DNA of 60,698 bases from contig DATJXN010000147.1 of NCBI GenBank assembly GCA_035500095.1, positions 1 to 60,698 on the forward strand, written 5' to 3'. Below are positions 1 through 7,570 of this stretch, piece after piece; the stretch's first letter is position 1; each line of letters begins with the position of its first letter. The DNA is from Candidatus Binataceae bacterium (GTDB lineage Bacteria > Desulfobacterota > Binatia > Binatales > Binataceae). The translations under genes were made by a program, and so were the position numbers. The notes below the pieces were generated by a model that worked only from the letters and a program-made list of their open reading frames with translations, was not told the DNA's origin and did not search any database.

Positions 1-153
1 TGCGACAGGCACGTCAGCAAGCCGGTAAAGAAGGCGGTTCTGCTGGACGCGATCCGCGAGGCGACGGCGGCGCGTGCATCCGCGGGGTCGGAGCCGGAGC
101 AGACCGCCGCTGGAACGGAGCAGCGCGCAGGCGCAGCGAAGCTGGTTGCCTAG
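1..153 (+). CDS. Response regulator receiver domain, C-terminal fragment (5' truncated by window edge)
   Basis: Only the last 50 codons are present; the frame is open to the first base. The visible start CDRHVSKPVKKAVLLDAIRE fits the end of a CheY-like receiver domain: the conserved Lys-Pro of the beta5-alpha5 turn followed by the last helix (L..AI.EA). About 25 low-complexity Ala/Glu residues follow to the TAG at 151-153. No output domain follows, so this is either a single-domain regulator or the C-terminal receiver of a hybrid histidine kinase. Its stop shares the palindrome ctag with the stop of the convergent GFA gene. The assignment rests on a short motif, so the family is fairly likely but the protein type is open. 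Confidence 0.6.
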   Translation, partial: CDRHVSKPVKKAVLLDAIREATAARASAGSEPEQTAAGTEQRAGAAKLVA

Positions 154-488
154 AGACTGCGGCCGTCGAAGGTTTCGACCTTAAGCGTTGACGGCTCTAC
201 CCCTTCGACGCATCGGGCGTTCACGTAAACGCCGTTAGACGTCGAGATAAACGGCGCGCATCCGCAGTTGGGGCAGAAATGGTGCTTCACCGTGCCGGTC
301 TTGAAGGTATAAGCAGCAAGGTTGGATTCGGGCGTCAGCAGCCGCAGTTTTTCGCGCGGCACGCTCCAGTGCAGATATCCGCGCATGGTGCAGATCGAGC
401 AGTTGCAGTCCATCACCTGCTGCAGATCGCCTTCGACTTCGAACCGGTTGCGCCCGCAATGGCATCCACCGCGGTAAGTCATGGCCAA
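150..488 (-). CDS. GFA-family (CENP-V/Mss4-like fold) zinc protein
   Basis: The 112-residue product carries the cysteine pattern of the GFA (glutathione-dependent formaldehyde-activating) family: GCHCG at residues 8-12, C28-N-C30-x2-C33, then CPNCGC at 72-77. These cysteines hold structural and labile zinc in known members. Length is typical for a minimal GFA protein. Most family members are not proven formaldehyde-GSH synthases, so the substrate is unknown. The start is MAMTYRGG; a second Met two codons on is equally possible. It is divergent from the M20 peptidase, sharing a short intergenic region, and ends tail-to-tail with the upstream receiver gene. Confidence 0.85.
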   Translation of the reverse strand: MAMTYRGGCHCGRNRFEVEGDLQQVMDCNCSICTMRGYLHWSVPREKLRLLTPESNLAAYTFKTGTVKHHFCPNCGCAPFISTSNGVYVNARCVEGVEPSTLKVETFDGRSL

Positions 489-628
489 GCCTCCTGAGTC
501 CGGCAGCCTCTTTGGCAGCTAGCATCCCGCCCGCGCGCAGGCAAGCGCGCCGCCCCGCTCTGCGCGAATCGGCAGTGCGCTCACGCGCTACACAGTCGCA
601 CCAGCAATCGGATAAACTGCCCAGTCCG

Positions 629-1933
629 GTGAGAGCAATCGCGCAAGACCGATCGCAGCGGACGCCGTGGGAGAGCTTCGAACGCGAGGTGCTCGAGTAT
701 CTGCGCACGCTGATCCGTTTCGACACTTCCAATCCGCCGGGCAACGAGCGGATCGCCGCCGATTTTCTGGCCGCCGCGCTGAGCGCCGAGGGTATCGCCT
801 CGGTGATTCTGGAAAAGGAGCCGGCCCGCGCCAACCTGGTGGCGCGGCTTAAGGGCGGCGGCGCAGGCGCGCCTTTGATGCTCTCCTCGCATACCGACGT
901 CGTGCCGGTAGAGGCGGCGCGATGGAGCCGCGCGCCGTTCGGCGGCGAGATCGCCGACGGGTGCGTGTGGGGCCGCGGCGCGATCGACATGAAGGCCAAG
1001 GGCGCGATGGATCTCGGGCTGATGCTTGCGCTCAACCGGGCCGGCGTCGCGCTCAATCGCGATCTGGTGCTCGCGGCGGTGGCCGACGAGGAGGCCGGCT
1101 CGGAACTCGGCGCGCGCTTTTTGGTCGAGCATCATCCCAATTTGGTGCGCGCCGGATGGGTGCTCAACGAGGCCGGCGGGTTTACCCTGCATCTCGGCGG
1201 GCGCCGCTACTATCCGATTCAGGTTGCCGAGAAGGGCTACGTCACGGTGAAGATGACGGTCAGCGGACCGCCCGGCCACGGCTCGATCCCACGTTCCGAC
1301 AGCGCTATCGCGGCGCTGGCGGAACTCGTTGTGCGGATCAATCGGACGCCGATGCGCGTGCGGCTGACGCCGCTGATGCGCCGCACGCTTGATCAGTTCG
1401 GCCTGGAGTCGCAGACTGCGCCGCCGCTCTTTCGCGCGATGATGACCAATACGGTCGTCCCGACCATCCTGCGCGCCGGCTACAAGGACAACGTCATCCC
1501 GGGCGAAGCCTCGGTGGTGCTCGACGGCCGCACCCTGCCGGGCGAGACGGCCGAAAGCCTGCTCGCCGAGCTGCGCGAGATGGTCGGGCCCGAGCCGATC
1601 TTCGAGGTGTTGAGATGCGCGCCGCCGGCCGAGGGCAGCGCGGATACGCCGCTCTTTCGGCTGATCGCGCATCACGTCGAGATGGCCGACCCGGGCGCGC
1701 GAGCGATCGCCTGGATGCTGCCCGGGGCGACCGACAGCAAGTTCTACGCGCAGCTCGGCGCGACCTGCTATGGGTTTGCACCCGTGCGGATCGGTCCGCG
1801 GATGCCATACGGCGCGCTGTACCACGGCAACGACGAACGGATCCCGGTCGAGGGTTTTATGTGGGGATTGCGCCTATATGCGGAAGTGGTGCTGAACTTT
1901 CTCGGCCTGCGCCTCGAGCAGGTATTTAATTAA
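629..1933 (+). CDS. M20/M25/M40 family metallopeptidase (ArgE/DapE/carboxypeptidase-like)
   Basis: A 434-residue zinc exopeptidase or amidohydrolase of the M20 clan. Metal-site motifs are intact: SSHTDVVP (His ligand and catalytic Asp near residues 88-90), WGRGAIDMK (bridging Asp near 120), and ADEEAGSE (general-base Glu and ligand Glu near 154-155). The C-terminal domain keeps the YHGNDERIP segment with the last His. A central dimerisation insertion begins near GPPGHGS. The open frame extends upstream to a TTG at 512, but those 39 residues are Arg/Ala-rich and unlike family N-termini, so I chose the GTG at 629, which leaves the usual helix before LIRFDTSNPPGNE. The substrate cannot be told from sequence. 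It contrasts with the degenerate M20 protein at 57.2 kb. Confidence 0.85.
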   Translation: MRAIAQDRSQRTPWESFEREVLEYLRTLIRFDTSNPPGNERIAADFLAAALSAEGIASVILEKEPARANLVARLKGGGAGAPLMLSSHTDVVPVEAARWSRAPFGGEIADGCVWGRGAIDMKAKGAMDLGLMLALNRAGVALNRDLVLAAVADEEAGSELGARFLVEHHPNLVRAGWVLNEAGGFTLHLGGRRYYPIQVAEKGYVTVKMTVSGPPGHGSIPRSDSAIAALAELVVRINRTPMRVRLTPLMRRTLDQFGLESQTAPPLFRAMMTNTVVPTILRAGYKDNVIPGEASVVLDGRTLPGETAESLLAELREMVGPEPIFEVLRCAPPAEGSADTPLFRLIAHHVEMADPGARAIAWMLPGATDSKFYAQLGATCYGFAPVRIGPRMPYGALYHGNDERIPVEGFMWGLRLYAEVVLNFLGLRLEQVFN

Positions 1934-2029
1934 CCGAGCCGGCCCGTTTCTCCCGCGCCGCTCGCGATGCTTGCGGCGAACTCTCCCTGGTAAAGGAAGG
2001 GGCAAGATCGGTCGAGCCGGTTAGAAAAC

Positions 2030-3520
2030 CTAGTCTGCTGGAGGTTCGCCGTCACCGCCAGGCGGTTCGGGCTCGCTTGCGCCCGCCGGTTGCTGTGCCG
2101 GCGTGAACGTGACCAGCAGCCGCGGAGGCGCATTGAGCGGCACCACCGCAAAGCGCGACACCGGCGAGGTGTTCACGGTGATCGTAGTGCCGTCCGCGTC
2201 GGACTGAATATCGCAATCGTGGAAGATCGACCGGTCGAACACGAGGTGAGTCGGCGCGCCCTTGGCCAGCCTGGTTTCCTTGAGATGGAGCGTTAACGTC
2301 GATGAATCAGAGCCGCCCTGAAGCTGGTTCTCGTATGCGACAGGGCCCGTCAGATCGAGTATCACCGAGAGCGGCGGATCGGCCGAAGAGAGCCTGACCT
2401 TGTTAAGCGTCGCCGGACCGGTGTGTGCGAGCGTCCTCAGCCCGCTGGCGGCCGCCGCAATCGACGCGGGAGTCGCTGCGTCAGCAGTGATAGCGCCGGC
2501 AGGAGCAGCCCCGGCGGCGGCCCCGCCTGCCGATCCCGAACTTTTCGAGGGAGCAGGAGACGCGTCGGCAGCCGCGGCGTCTGGAGCGGCCGTATCCGAA
2601 GGAGCCGCAGCGTCGGGCGTCGCGGGTGTCGAGGATGGCGCTTTGAGTATCGGCAGCGGCGGATAGGCGTCGGTGGAGGCCAACGTGGTTGCGTCGCCCT
2701 GGCGCACCCTGACCTGGTCGGCATCGCCGAATCCGCTCTCGGTCAGCACCAGGTGTAGCGGGTCCTCTTCGGTATCGACGTGCTGATGGAGTTTCTTGAG
2801 CTCAGACTGCGCCTTGGCTGCGTAAGTCGTGCCGGGATAGTGCAGCACAACCGCGGTAAAGGCTTGCGCGGCGGAATACTTCTTGCCTTCCTTTTCCAGC
2901 GTGGTGCCGAGCTGGAAGAGCGCTTCGTCCCCGACCGGCGTGTCCGGCCATTTCTGCATCAGTTCGGCCAGGCGCGATTCGGCGGCGCGGAAGTTTGCCT
3001 TCTTGTAATAAAAATCGCCGATCAGGAGCTGATGACGCGCAAGCATCTCGCGGCAGATCGCAATCTGCTGATGGGCCAGGGCAGCGAAGCCGGTCTCCGG
3101 ATAGCGCCGTTCGATTACCTCGAATTGCTCCAGCGCCTGCTCGGTGTTGCTCTGATCCTGGTCCGGGCGGCCTATCTGATCATAGTGCGCCATCGCCAGG
3201 TAATACGACGCGAGCTCGATCTCCTTGCTCGTCGGATGCATTTTCTCGAAGTCGCCCAGCGAAGAGATCGCCTCGGCATAGTGCTTCTGCTGGTATGCGG
3301 CGAGCCCGATCTTGAGCTCGGCGTCCTCGGCGTAGGGGCTGAACGGGTATTGATCGATCAGTTTCTGAAAGTAGATGGCAGCGCCCTTGTAGTCGTGCTG
3401 GGCGAACGCCTTTTGCCCCAGCACATAATAGTTCTCGCCAGTCGGGGTCTGCTGATGCGTAGCGCAGGCCGACACGCCAAGCGCGAAACTCGCCGCCAGT
3501 ACGAAAAACAGTCGCCGCAT
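2030..3520 (-). CDS. bamD: BamD-like TPR lipoprotein with C-terminal AMIN-like domain
   Basis: A 496-residue outer-membrane assembly lipoprotein. The N-terminus has a lipoprotein signal with lipobox VSAC (Cys19). Residues about 28-250 are tetratricopeptide repeats of the BamD/YfiO type (GENYYVLGQKAFAQHDYKGA, then an FQKLIDQYPFSPYAEDA turn), which scaffold the BAM beta-barrel insertion machine in the periplasm. Classical BamD ends near 245-260 residues. Here an Ala/Pro/Ser-rich linker (about 285-365) leads into a roughly 100-residue beta-rich domain starting near LNKVRLSS and including VILDLTGPVAYE. That resembles an AMIN domain, the periplasmic module found on PilQ secretins and AmiC. The tail is Pro/Glu-rich. 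It is monocistronic by spacing (96 bp to trmB upstream). BamD identity is likely; the AMIN call is by pattern only. Confidence 0.75.
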   Translation of the reverse strand: MRRLFFVLAASFALGVSACATHQQTPTGENYYVLGQKAFAQHDYKGAAIYFQKLIDQYPFSPYAEDAELKIGLAAYQQKHYAEAISSLGDFEKMHPTSKEIELASYYLAMAHYDQIGRPDQDQSNTEQALEQFEVIERRYPETGFAALAHQQIAICREMLARHQLLIGDFYYKKANFRAAESRLAELMQKWPDTPVGDEALFQLGTTLEKEGKKYSAAQAFTAVVLHYPGTTYAAKAQSELKKLHQHVDTEEDPLHLVLTESGFGDADQVRVRQGDATTLASTDAYPPLPILKAPSSTPATPDAAAPSDTAAPDAAAADASPAPSKSSGSAGGAAAGAAPAGAITADAATPASIAAAASGLRTLAHTGPATLNKVRLSSADPPLSVILDLTGPVAYENQLQGGSDSSTLTLHLKETRLAKGAPTHLVFDRSIFHDCDIQSDADGTTITVNTSPVSRFAVVPLNAPPRLLVTFTPAQQPAGASEPEPPGGDGEPPAD

Positions 3521-3616
3521 AATAAAAGAGACTTCAGACAGGTTAGACGCTGCCTGTGCTCAAGGCAAGCTTGCTTCATCACGAATGATAACAGCGGCGG
3601 GCGAGCAAAAAGATCG

Positions 3617-4252
3617 CTAAACCGGCATGAAAGAGGCCGAAAATACGGCCTTGCCCTGGGCCAGGTACTTGAGGCCGAAGCCGGAGGCGCGCGCGCCCGG
3701 CGCCGCGGTATCGACCCGGCGAAAGCCTGCCTCCGTAAGCATCACGAACATCTCCGCCGCGTACGGTTCGACGTCCGTCGCCACGTGGACGATCGCCGTG
3801 GGCGCGAGCACGCGTCTTAAGCGCCGCGCGAATCCCGGCGAGAACATCCGATGCTTCTGTTGCGACAGCGTGAGCCAGGGGTCGGGAAAATAGACGTGGC
3901 AGGCGCTCAGACTTCCGGCCGGCAGCATCAGGTTGATGAGTGTGCGCGCGTCCATCTGCGCCACCCGCAGATTGCCGAGCCCGCGGCGCGCGGCGCGAAG
4001 TGCCAGCACTCGCGCGACCGAGGCCGCAAGCTCGACCGCAAGGAAGTCGCGCTCGGGACGCCGGGCCGCGTATTCGATGATGAAGTCCCCGCGCCCCGCG
4101 CCCAGTTCGACCTCCAGCGGCGCGCGGCGTCCGAACAGCCGCTCGGCGTCGATCGCGTACACGGGTCCGTCTTCGGCCACCAGCACGCGCGTCGCGAGCG
4201 CGCGCTTGTCCGGGTCGCGCCACATGCGCGCCGCTTTGCGCAAACGTGCCAT
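3617..4252 (-). CDS. trmB: tRNA (guanine-N7-)-methyltransferase
   Basis: A 211-residue class I SAM methyltransferase that forms m7G46 in the tRNA variable loop. The SAM-binding motif I is VELGAGRGDFI, and motif IV is the family-diagnostic YFPDPW (canonical FPDPWPK) followed by KHR, which binds the tRNA backbone. Length matches bacterial TrmB. The start ATG at 4252 is the first good start after the previous gene and lies 44 bp downstream of the HpaB-like gene's stop, so it may be read through from the catabolic operon, although its role is housekeeping. The overlapping minus-strand frame at 3579-4223 is an Arg-rich shadow. Confidence 0.9.
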   Translation of the reverse strand: MARLRKAARMWRDPDKRALATRVLVAEDGPVYAIDAERLFGRRAPLEVELGAGRGDFIIEYAARRPERDFLAVELAASVARVLALRAARRGLGNLRVAQMDARTLINLMLPAGSLSACHVYFPDPWLTLSQQKHRMFSPGFARRLRRVLAPTAIVHVATDVEPYAAEMFVMLTEAGFRRVDTAAPGARASGFGLKYLAQGKAVFSASFMPV

Positions 4253-4296
4253 CGTCAGAGGCGTCCGGCGTGCGTACGTCAGTCCCGGCGCGCGGC

Positions 4297-5739
4297 CTAG
4301 TCCGTGCGCGCCATGAAATCCTTGATTCGCTTTACCAGCGGCGCAAGGTCGGTGTTATCAACCAGCGCGCTCGCCATCCTCACCGGGTCGCCGAAAAAAA
4401 AGCGCTCGTAGAGCACCTGGCGGCCGGCGAACGAACTTCCCGCCACGTCCCAGGCGAGGCGGTAAAGCGCGACGCGCTCGCGCGCGGCGGCGTCGGCCTG
4501 GCCGAAGTAGCGCTCGATCTCGGGCGCGATCGGGCTTTTGAAGTCGCGCTCCGACGGCGTCGCCATCAGGCTCGACGAGCTGTTGAGCTGGATGATTTCC
4601 GCCAGCCGCGGATACAGCTTGGGAAAGAGGTTGCGCGCGGCGTCGAGCGGCGGGCGTGCGGGCATGTACTCGCCCCACTTATCCGCTGCAGCATCGGCCT
4701 CGGCGGCGCGCAGACATGATCGCATCAGCTCGGTCGTGACGATCATCTCGGCCAGGCGCTCGCGCACGTGCGGCAGGCTCATCGCGTCGCTCACCTGGGC
4801 GATCCGTGTCGCGAGGCCGAGCAGGAACTCGCTCTTGACCGCATTTTTGACCACCACCTGGTGCATCATGTTGACCACGGCCCCGGTCTCGGCGTAGAGC
4901 GCGTTGCATCGCGCCATATCGCCGCACACGAACACCCGCTCCCACGGCACTGTCACGTTGTCGAAGATGACGACGCAATCCATCTCCTCGAAGCGCGAGG
5001 CGAGCGGATGGTCGAAATGCGAGCGCTCGGCCTCGAACGGGTCGCGGCAGATGAATTTGAGCCCCGGCGCGTTGCATCGCACCGCGAACGCGAGCGCGAA
5101 TGGCTTCTGGCTGGGGTCCTCCTTGAGCACGGTGGAAGGAAAGACCAGCAATTCCTCGGAGGCGGGGCCGAGCGTGGCGAGCATCCGCGCGCCGTTGACC
5201 ACGATCCCGTCGCTCGTCTGCTCGACGAGGCGGAGCGCCAGGTCGGCGTCGGTCTGGCCGGCCCATCCGGCGGCGCGGCTCGCGCGCGGGTTGAGCAGCG
5301 TATGCGTGGCGCACCAGTCGTTGCGGCGCGCCTCGCGGTAGTACTCGACGATATTGTCGCCGAGGCGCTTGTCGGCAGCGGCGAAGAACTCGCGCGCGGC
5401 CGCCATCGCCGCGATGCTCGCGTTCAGGTAGTCGGGCGTGCGCCCTAGCATCCCGCCGCTGAACTCGGCCCAACGCCGCATCATTGCGCCCCGCTTGCGC
5501 ACTTCCTCGCCGCTTTGTGGCTGGATGAAGGAGAGGCCGGCGCGTTCGCCCCCCTCGATGCGATAGGTCATCGCCTCGGGATGCTCGATCTGCATGTCGT
5601 AGAGCGAGGCGAGCGAGCGCGTTACGGGTTTGAGCGCCGGATGGGTCGTCGGGTCGGCGACGCGCTCGCCGCCGAGCCAGATTTCGCTCCTGAGCTTGCG
5701 CATCGCACTCAAATAGTTATTGCCCGAGCGCGCCCCCAT
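4297..5739 (-). CDS. 4-hydroxyphenylacetate 3-hydroxylase (HpaB) family oxygenase
   Basis: A 480-residue FADH2-dependent phenol hydroxylase of the HpaB/HadA/PvcC fold. Typical features are the start around NNYLSAMRKL, the middle region with DGIVVNGARMLATLGP and FAVRCNAPGLKFICRDPF, and the VIFDNVTVPWERVFV strand seen across the family. These enzymes ortho-hydroxylate phenols using reduced flavin from a separate reductase (HpaC), which is not in the window. The frame continues 57 codons upstream, but the ATG at 5739 overlaps the stop of the DapA-like gene (ATGA), indicating translational coupling and fixing the start. It is the last gene of the putative meta-cleavage operon. The exact phenolic substrate is unknown. 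Confidence 0.85.
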   Translation of the reverse strand: MGARSGNNYLSAMRKLRSEIWLGGERVADPTTHPALKPVTRSLASLYDMQIEHPEAMTYRIEGGERAGLSFIQPQSGEEVRKRGAMMRRWAEFSGGMLGRTPDYLNASIAAMAAAREFFAAADKRLGDNIVEYYREARRNDWCATHTLLNPRASRAAGWAGQTDADLALRLVEQTSDGIVVNGARMLATLGPASEELLVFPSTVLKEDPSQKPFALAFAVRCNAPGLKFICRDPFEAERSHFDHPLASRFEEMDCVVIFDNVTVPWERVFVCGDMARCNALYAETGAVVNMMHQVVVKNAVKSEFLLGLATRIAQVSDAMSLPHVRERLAEMIVTTELMRSCLRAAEADAAADKWGEYMPARPPLDAARNLFPKLYPRLAEIIQLNSSSSLMATPSERDFKSPIAPEIERYFGQADAAARERVALYRLAWDVAGSSFAGRQVLYERFFFGDPVRMASALVDNTDLAPLVKRIKDFMARTD

Positions 5740-6626
5740 CAGAGGATCTCCTGCAGCTGCGGCAGTCGCTTGCGCAGCCGTTCGGCCGCGTCTTGCGGCG
5801 CCATGTAGGGCGGGCGCGCCGGCCCCATGTCGATTCCGGTTGCGACCGAGGCCGTAACCTTGGTGACACCGAGATGGCCGAGCGCCTCCTCGCCGCCGCG
5901 CGGGAAGCATCGGTTGAGCCGGCGCTGGATCTCCTGGGCGCGCATGATGTCGCCGGCGCGGTAGGCTTTGAGCAGCGCGGCGGAGGCCGGCACGGCGAAG
6001 ATATTGATAAAGCCGCCGGCGGCACCGAGCATCAGGCCGCTCAAGAGCGCGCGGAAGGTGTTGTAGATCTCGATGCGCGAGCCAATCTGGTCATAGAGCT
6101 CCTCCAGATGCTGGAGGTCGGTCAGCACTTCTTTCATCGCCGCCACGCCGGGAATTGTCGCCAGGCGTGCGGCGAATTTGGGCGAAATATTGAACTTGCT
6201 CAGCGCCGGGTTGTGATAGACCACCAGCGGCAGGTCGCCGGCCTCCGCGATCATCCGGTAGTGGCGCTCGACTTCGGCCTCGCCGCAGCGCCAGTAGTAA
6301 GGCGGAATAACCTGCTGCGCGTCGTAACCCATCCGGGCCGCGGCCTTGGCGAAGCGCAGGGCCTCGAGCGTGGTCGCGCCCGAGGTCATCGCGGTCGCCG
6401 GGACGCCGGGCCGCTTGCGGGTTTCTTCGAGCGTAACTTCAAAGGCGCGGAGCCGTTCGGCCTCGCTCAGATGCAGGAACTCGCCGATGCTGGGCGTGGC
6501 GACGATGCCGTCGGCGCCGTTGTCGAGCGCCCAGCGCACCTCCTTGCGCAACGCCTCTTCGTTGAGCGTGTAGTCCGCGTTGAACGGCGTCACCAGCATC
6601 GCGTGAATGCCATGCACGAGTTTCAT
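5739..6626 (-). CDS. Dihydrodipicolinate synthase (DapA) family aldolase/lyase
   Basis: A 295-residue class I TIM-barrel aldolase. The Schiff-base lysine sits in VAAMKEVLTD, the proton-relay tyrosine in LVVYHNPALS, and the pyruvate carboxylate-binding motif is TPSIGEF in place of the usual G-T-T-G-E. The start ATG at 6626 is preceded by a strong GGAGG; the longer frame is Arg/Pro-rich and unlikely. It sits one base after the extradiol dioxygenase stop and overlaps the hydroxylase start. In this setting it probably cleaves or hydrates a 2-oxo acid made after ring opening rather than making dihydrodipicolinate for lysine synthesis. Related sugar-acid and aromatic-pathway lyases cannot be separated by eye. 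Confidence 0.85.
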   Translation of the reverse strand: MKLVHGIHAMLVTPFNADYTLNEEALRKEVRWALDNGADGIVATPSIGEFLHLSEAERLRAFEVTLEETRKRPGVPATAMTSGATTLEALRFAKAAARMGYDAQQVIPPYYWRCGEAEVERHYRMIAEAGDLPLVVYHNPALSKFNISPKFAARLATIPGVAAMKEVLTDLQHLEELYDQIGSRIEIYNTFRALLSGLMLGAAGGFINIFAVPASAALLKAYRAGDIMRAQEIQRRLNRCFPRGGEEALGHLGVTKVTASVATGIDMGPARPPYMAPQDAAERLRKRLPQLQEIL

Positions 6627-6627
6627 C

Positions 6628-7545
6628 TCACTTTGCTCCTCCCGCCGGCGCCGCGGCGCCCTGATGGGCCGCGGCGGCGGGCCGGGCGAAATAAAAAATC
6701 GCCTGTCCGGTGCCGAGCGCGGCCTCGTAGCGTCCGAATTGCTCGCCGCGCCAGTTCCACTCGGCGCTGCCCATCGCACCCGCCATCATCAGGTAGTGCG
6801 AAAATCGCCCCTCGGGCGAGCATTCGGCGCGATATTCGGGCGCGGCGCGCAGGACTTCGTCATGGCGCCCGGCGCGGAACCATTCCATCAATTTCTCGTC
6901 GAACAGGCGATTGCCGAGCGAGCTGATGTCGTTGGGCGAGGCCGAAGCGTGCTGCAGCACGTTGTCGTAGTCCCAGAAGCGATGCGACATGCCGCCCGCT
7001 GCGACCAGCACGACGCGGCGGCCGGAGGCGCGGATCGCCGCGCCCATCGCGACGCCGAAAGCGACATCGTTGGAGATGCGTGCCGTTTGGCAGACGCCCA
7101 TCGACAACACGCGACGCTTCGCGCCGGGATTGAAGTAGTGCATCACGTTCAGCGTCGGATAGTGCAGCGGCAGGGTAGGGTAGCCCGGGGCGATCGCCCG
7201 CAGTCCGCCGGCTCGAACCGCCTCCACGATCGCCGCGGCGAGCTCGGGATCGCCCGGATAGTCGAAGGCGTACTCATGGATCATCTGCGGCAGCTCCTCG
7301 GAAGTGTAGAGGCCGTGCAGCCGCTCCTGCGCGTTGAGCACATATTCGAGCGTGGTGAACCAGTGGGTGTCGATCAGCGCGAAGGTGTCGAACTCGAGCG
7401 CCCGCAGGCGCTCGCGCTCGAGCGATTCCATCGCGTCGTAAAAGGTGGTGACGTTCTTGCCCATGTAGGCGCGCCGCGCCTCAGGATCGTGAATCATCAG
7501 GCGCGGCACGTGAGTGGTAAAAATTGCGGCTACGATCTCGCCCAT
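6628..7545 (-). CDS. Class III extradiol ring-cleavage dioxygenase (LigB / homoprotocatechuate type)
   Basis: A 305-residue non-haem Fe(II) dioxygenase of the LigB superfamily. Visible active-site elements are the N-terminal FTTHVPRL (iron-ligand His), IDTHWF (second His region) and the acid/base segment AAGGMSHRFWD. The C-terminal region contains YLMMAGAMG. The overall pattern is that of 3,4-dihydroxyphenylacetate 2,3-dioxygenases of the HpaD type rather than intradiol or vicinal-oxygen-chelate enzymes. It lies 25 bp after the aldehyde dehydrogenase and one base before the DapA-like gene, so all are probably one mRNA. It would open a catechol ring made by the HpaB-like hydroxylase to a semialdehyde for the dehydrogenase. 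Substrate assignment is inference. Confidence 0.85.
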   Translation of the reverse strand: MGEIVAAIFTTHVPRLMIHDPEARRAYMGKNVTTFYDAMESLERERLRALEFDTFALIDTHWFTTLEYVLNAQERLHGLYTSEELPQMIHEYAFDYPGDPELAAAIVEAVRAGGLRAIAPGYPTLPLHYPTLNVMHYFNPGAKRRVLSMGVCQTARISNDVAFGVAMGAAIRASGRRVVLVAAGGMSHRFWDYDNVLQHASASPNDISSLGNRLFDEKLMEWFRAGRHDEVLRAAPEYRAECSPEGRFSHYLMMAGAMGSAEWNWRGEQFGRYEAALGTGQAIFYFARPAAAAHQGAAAPAGGAK

Positions 7546-7570
7546 CGCGGTCCTCCTTTGGCGCGGCGGT

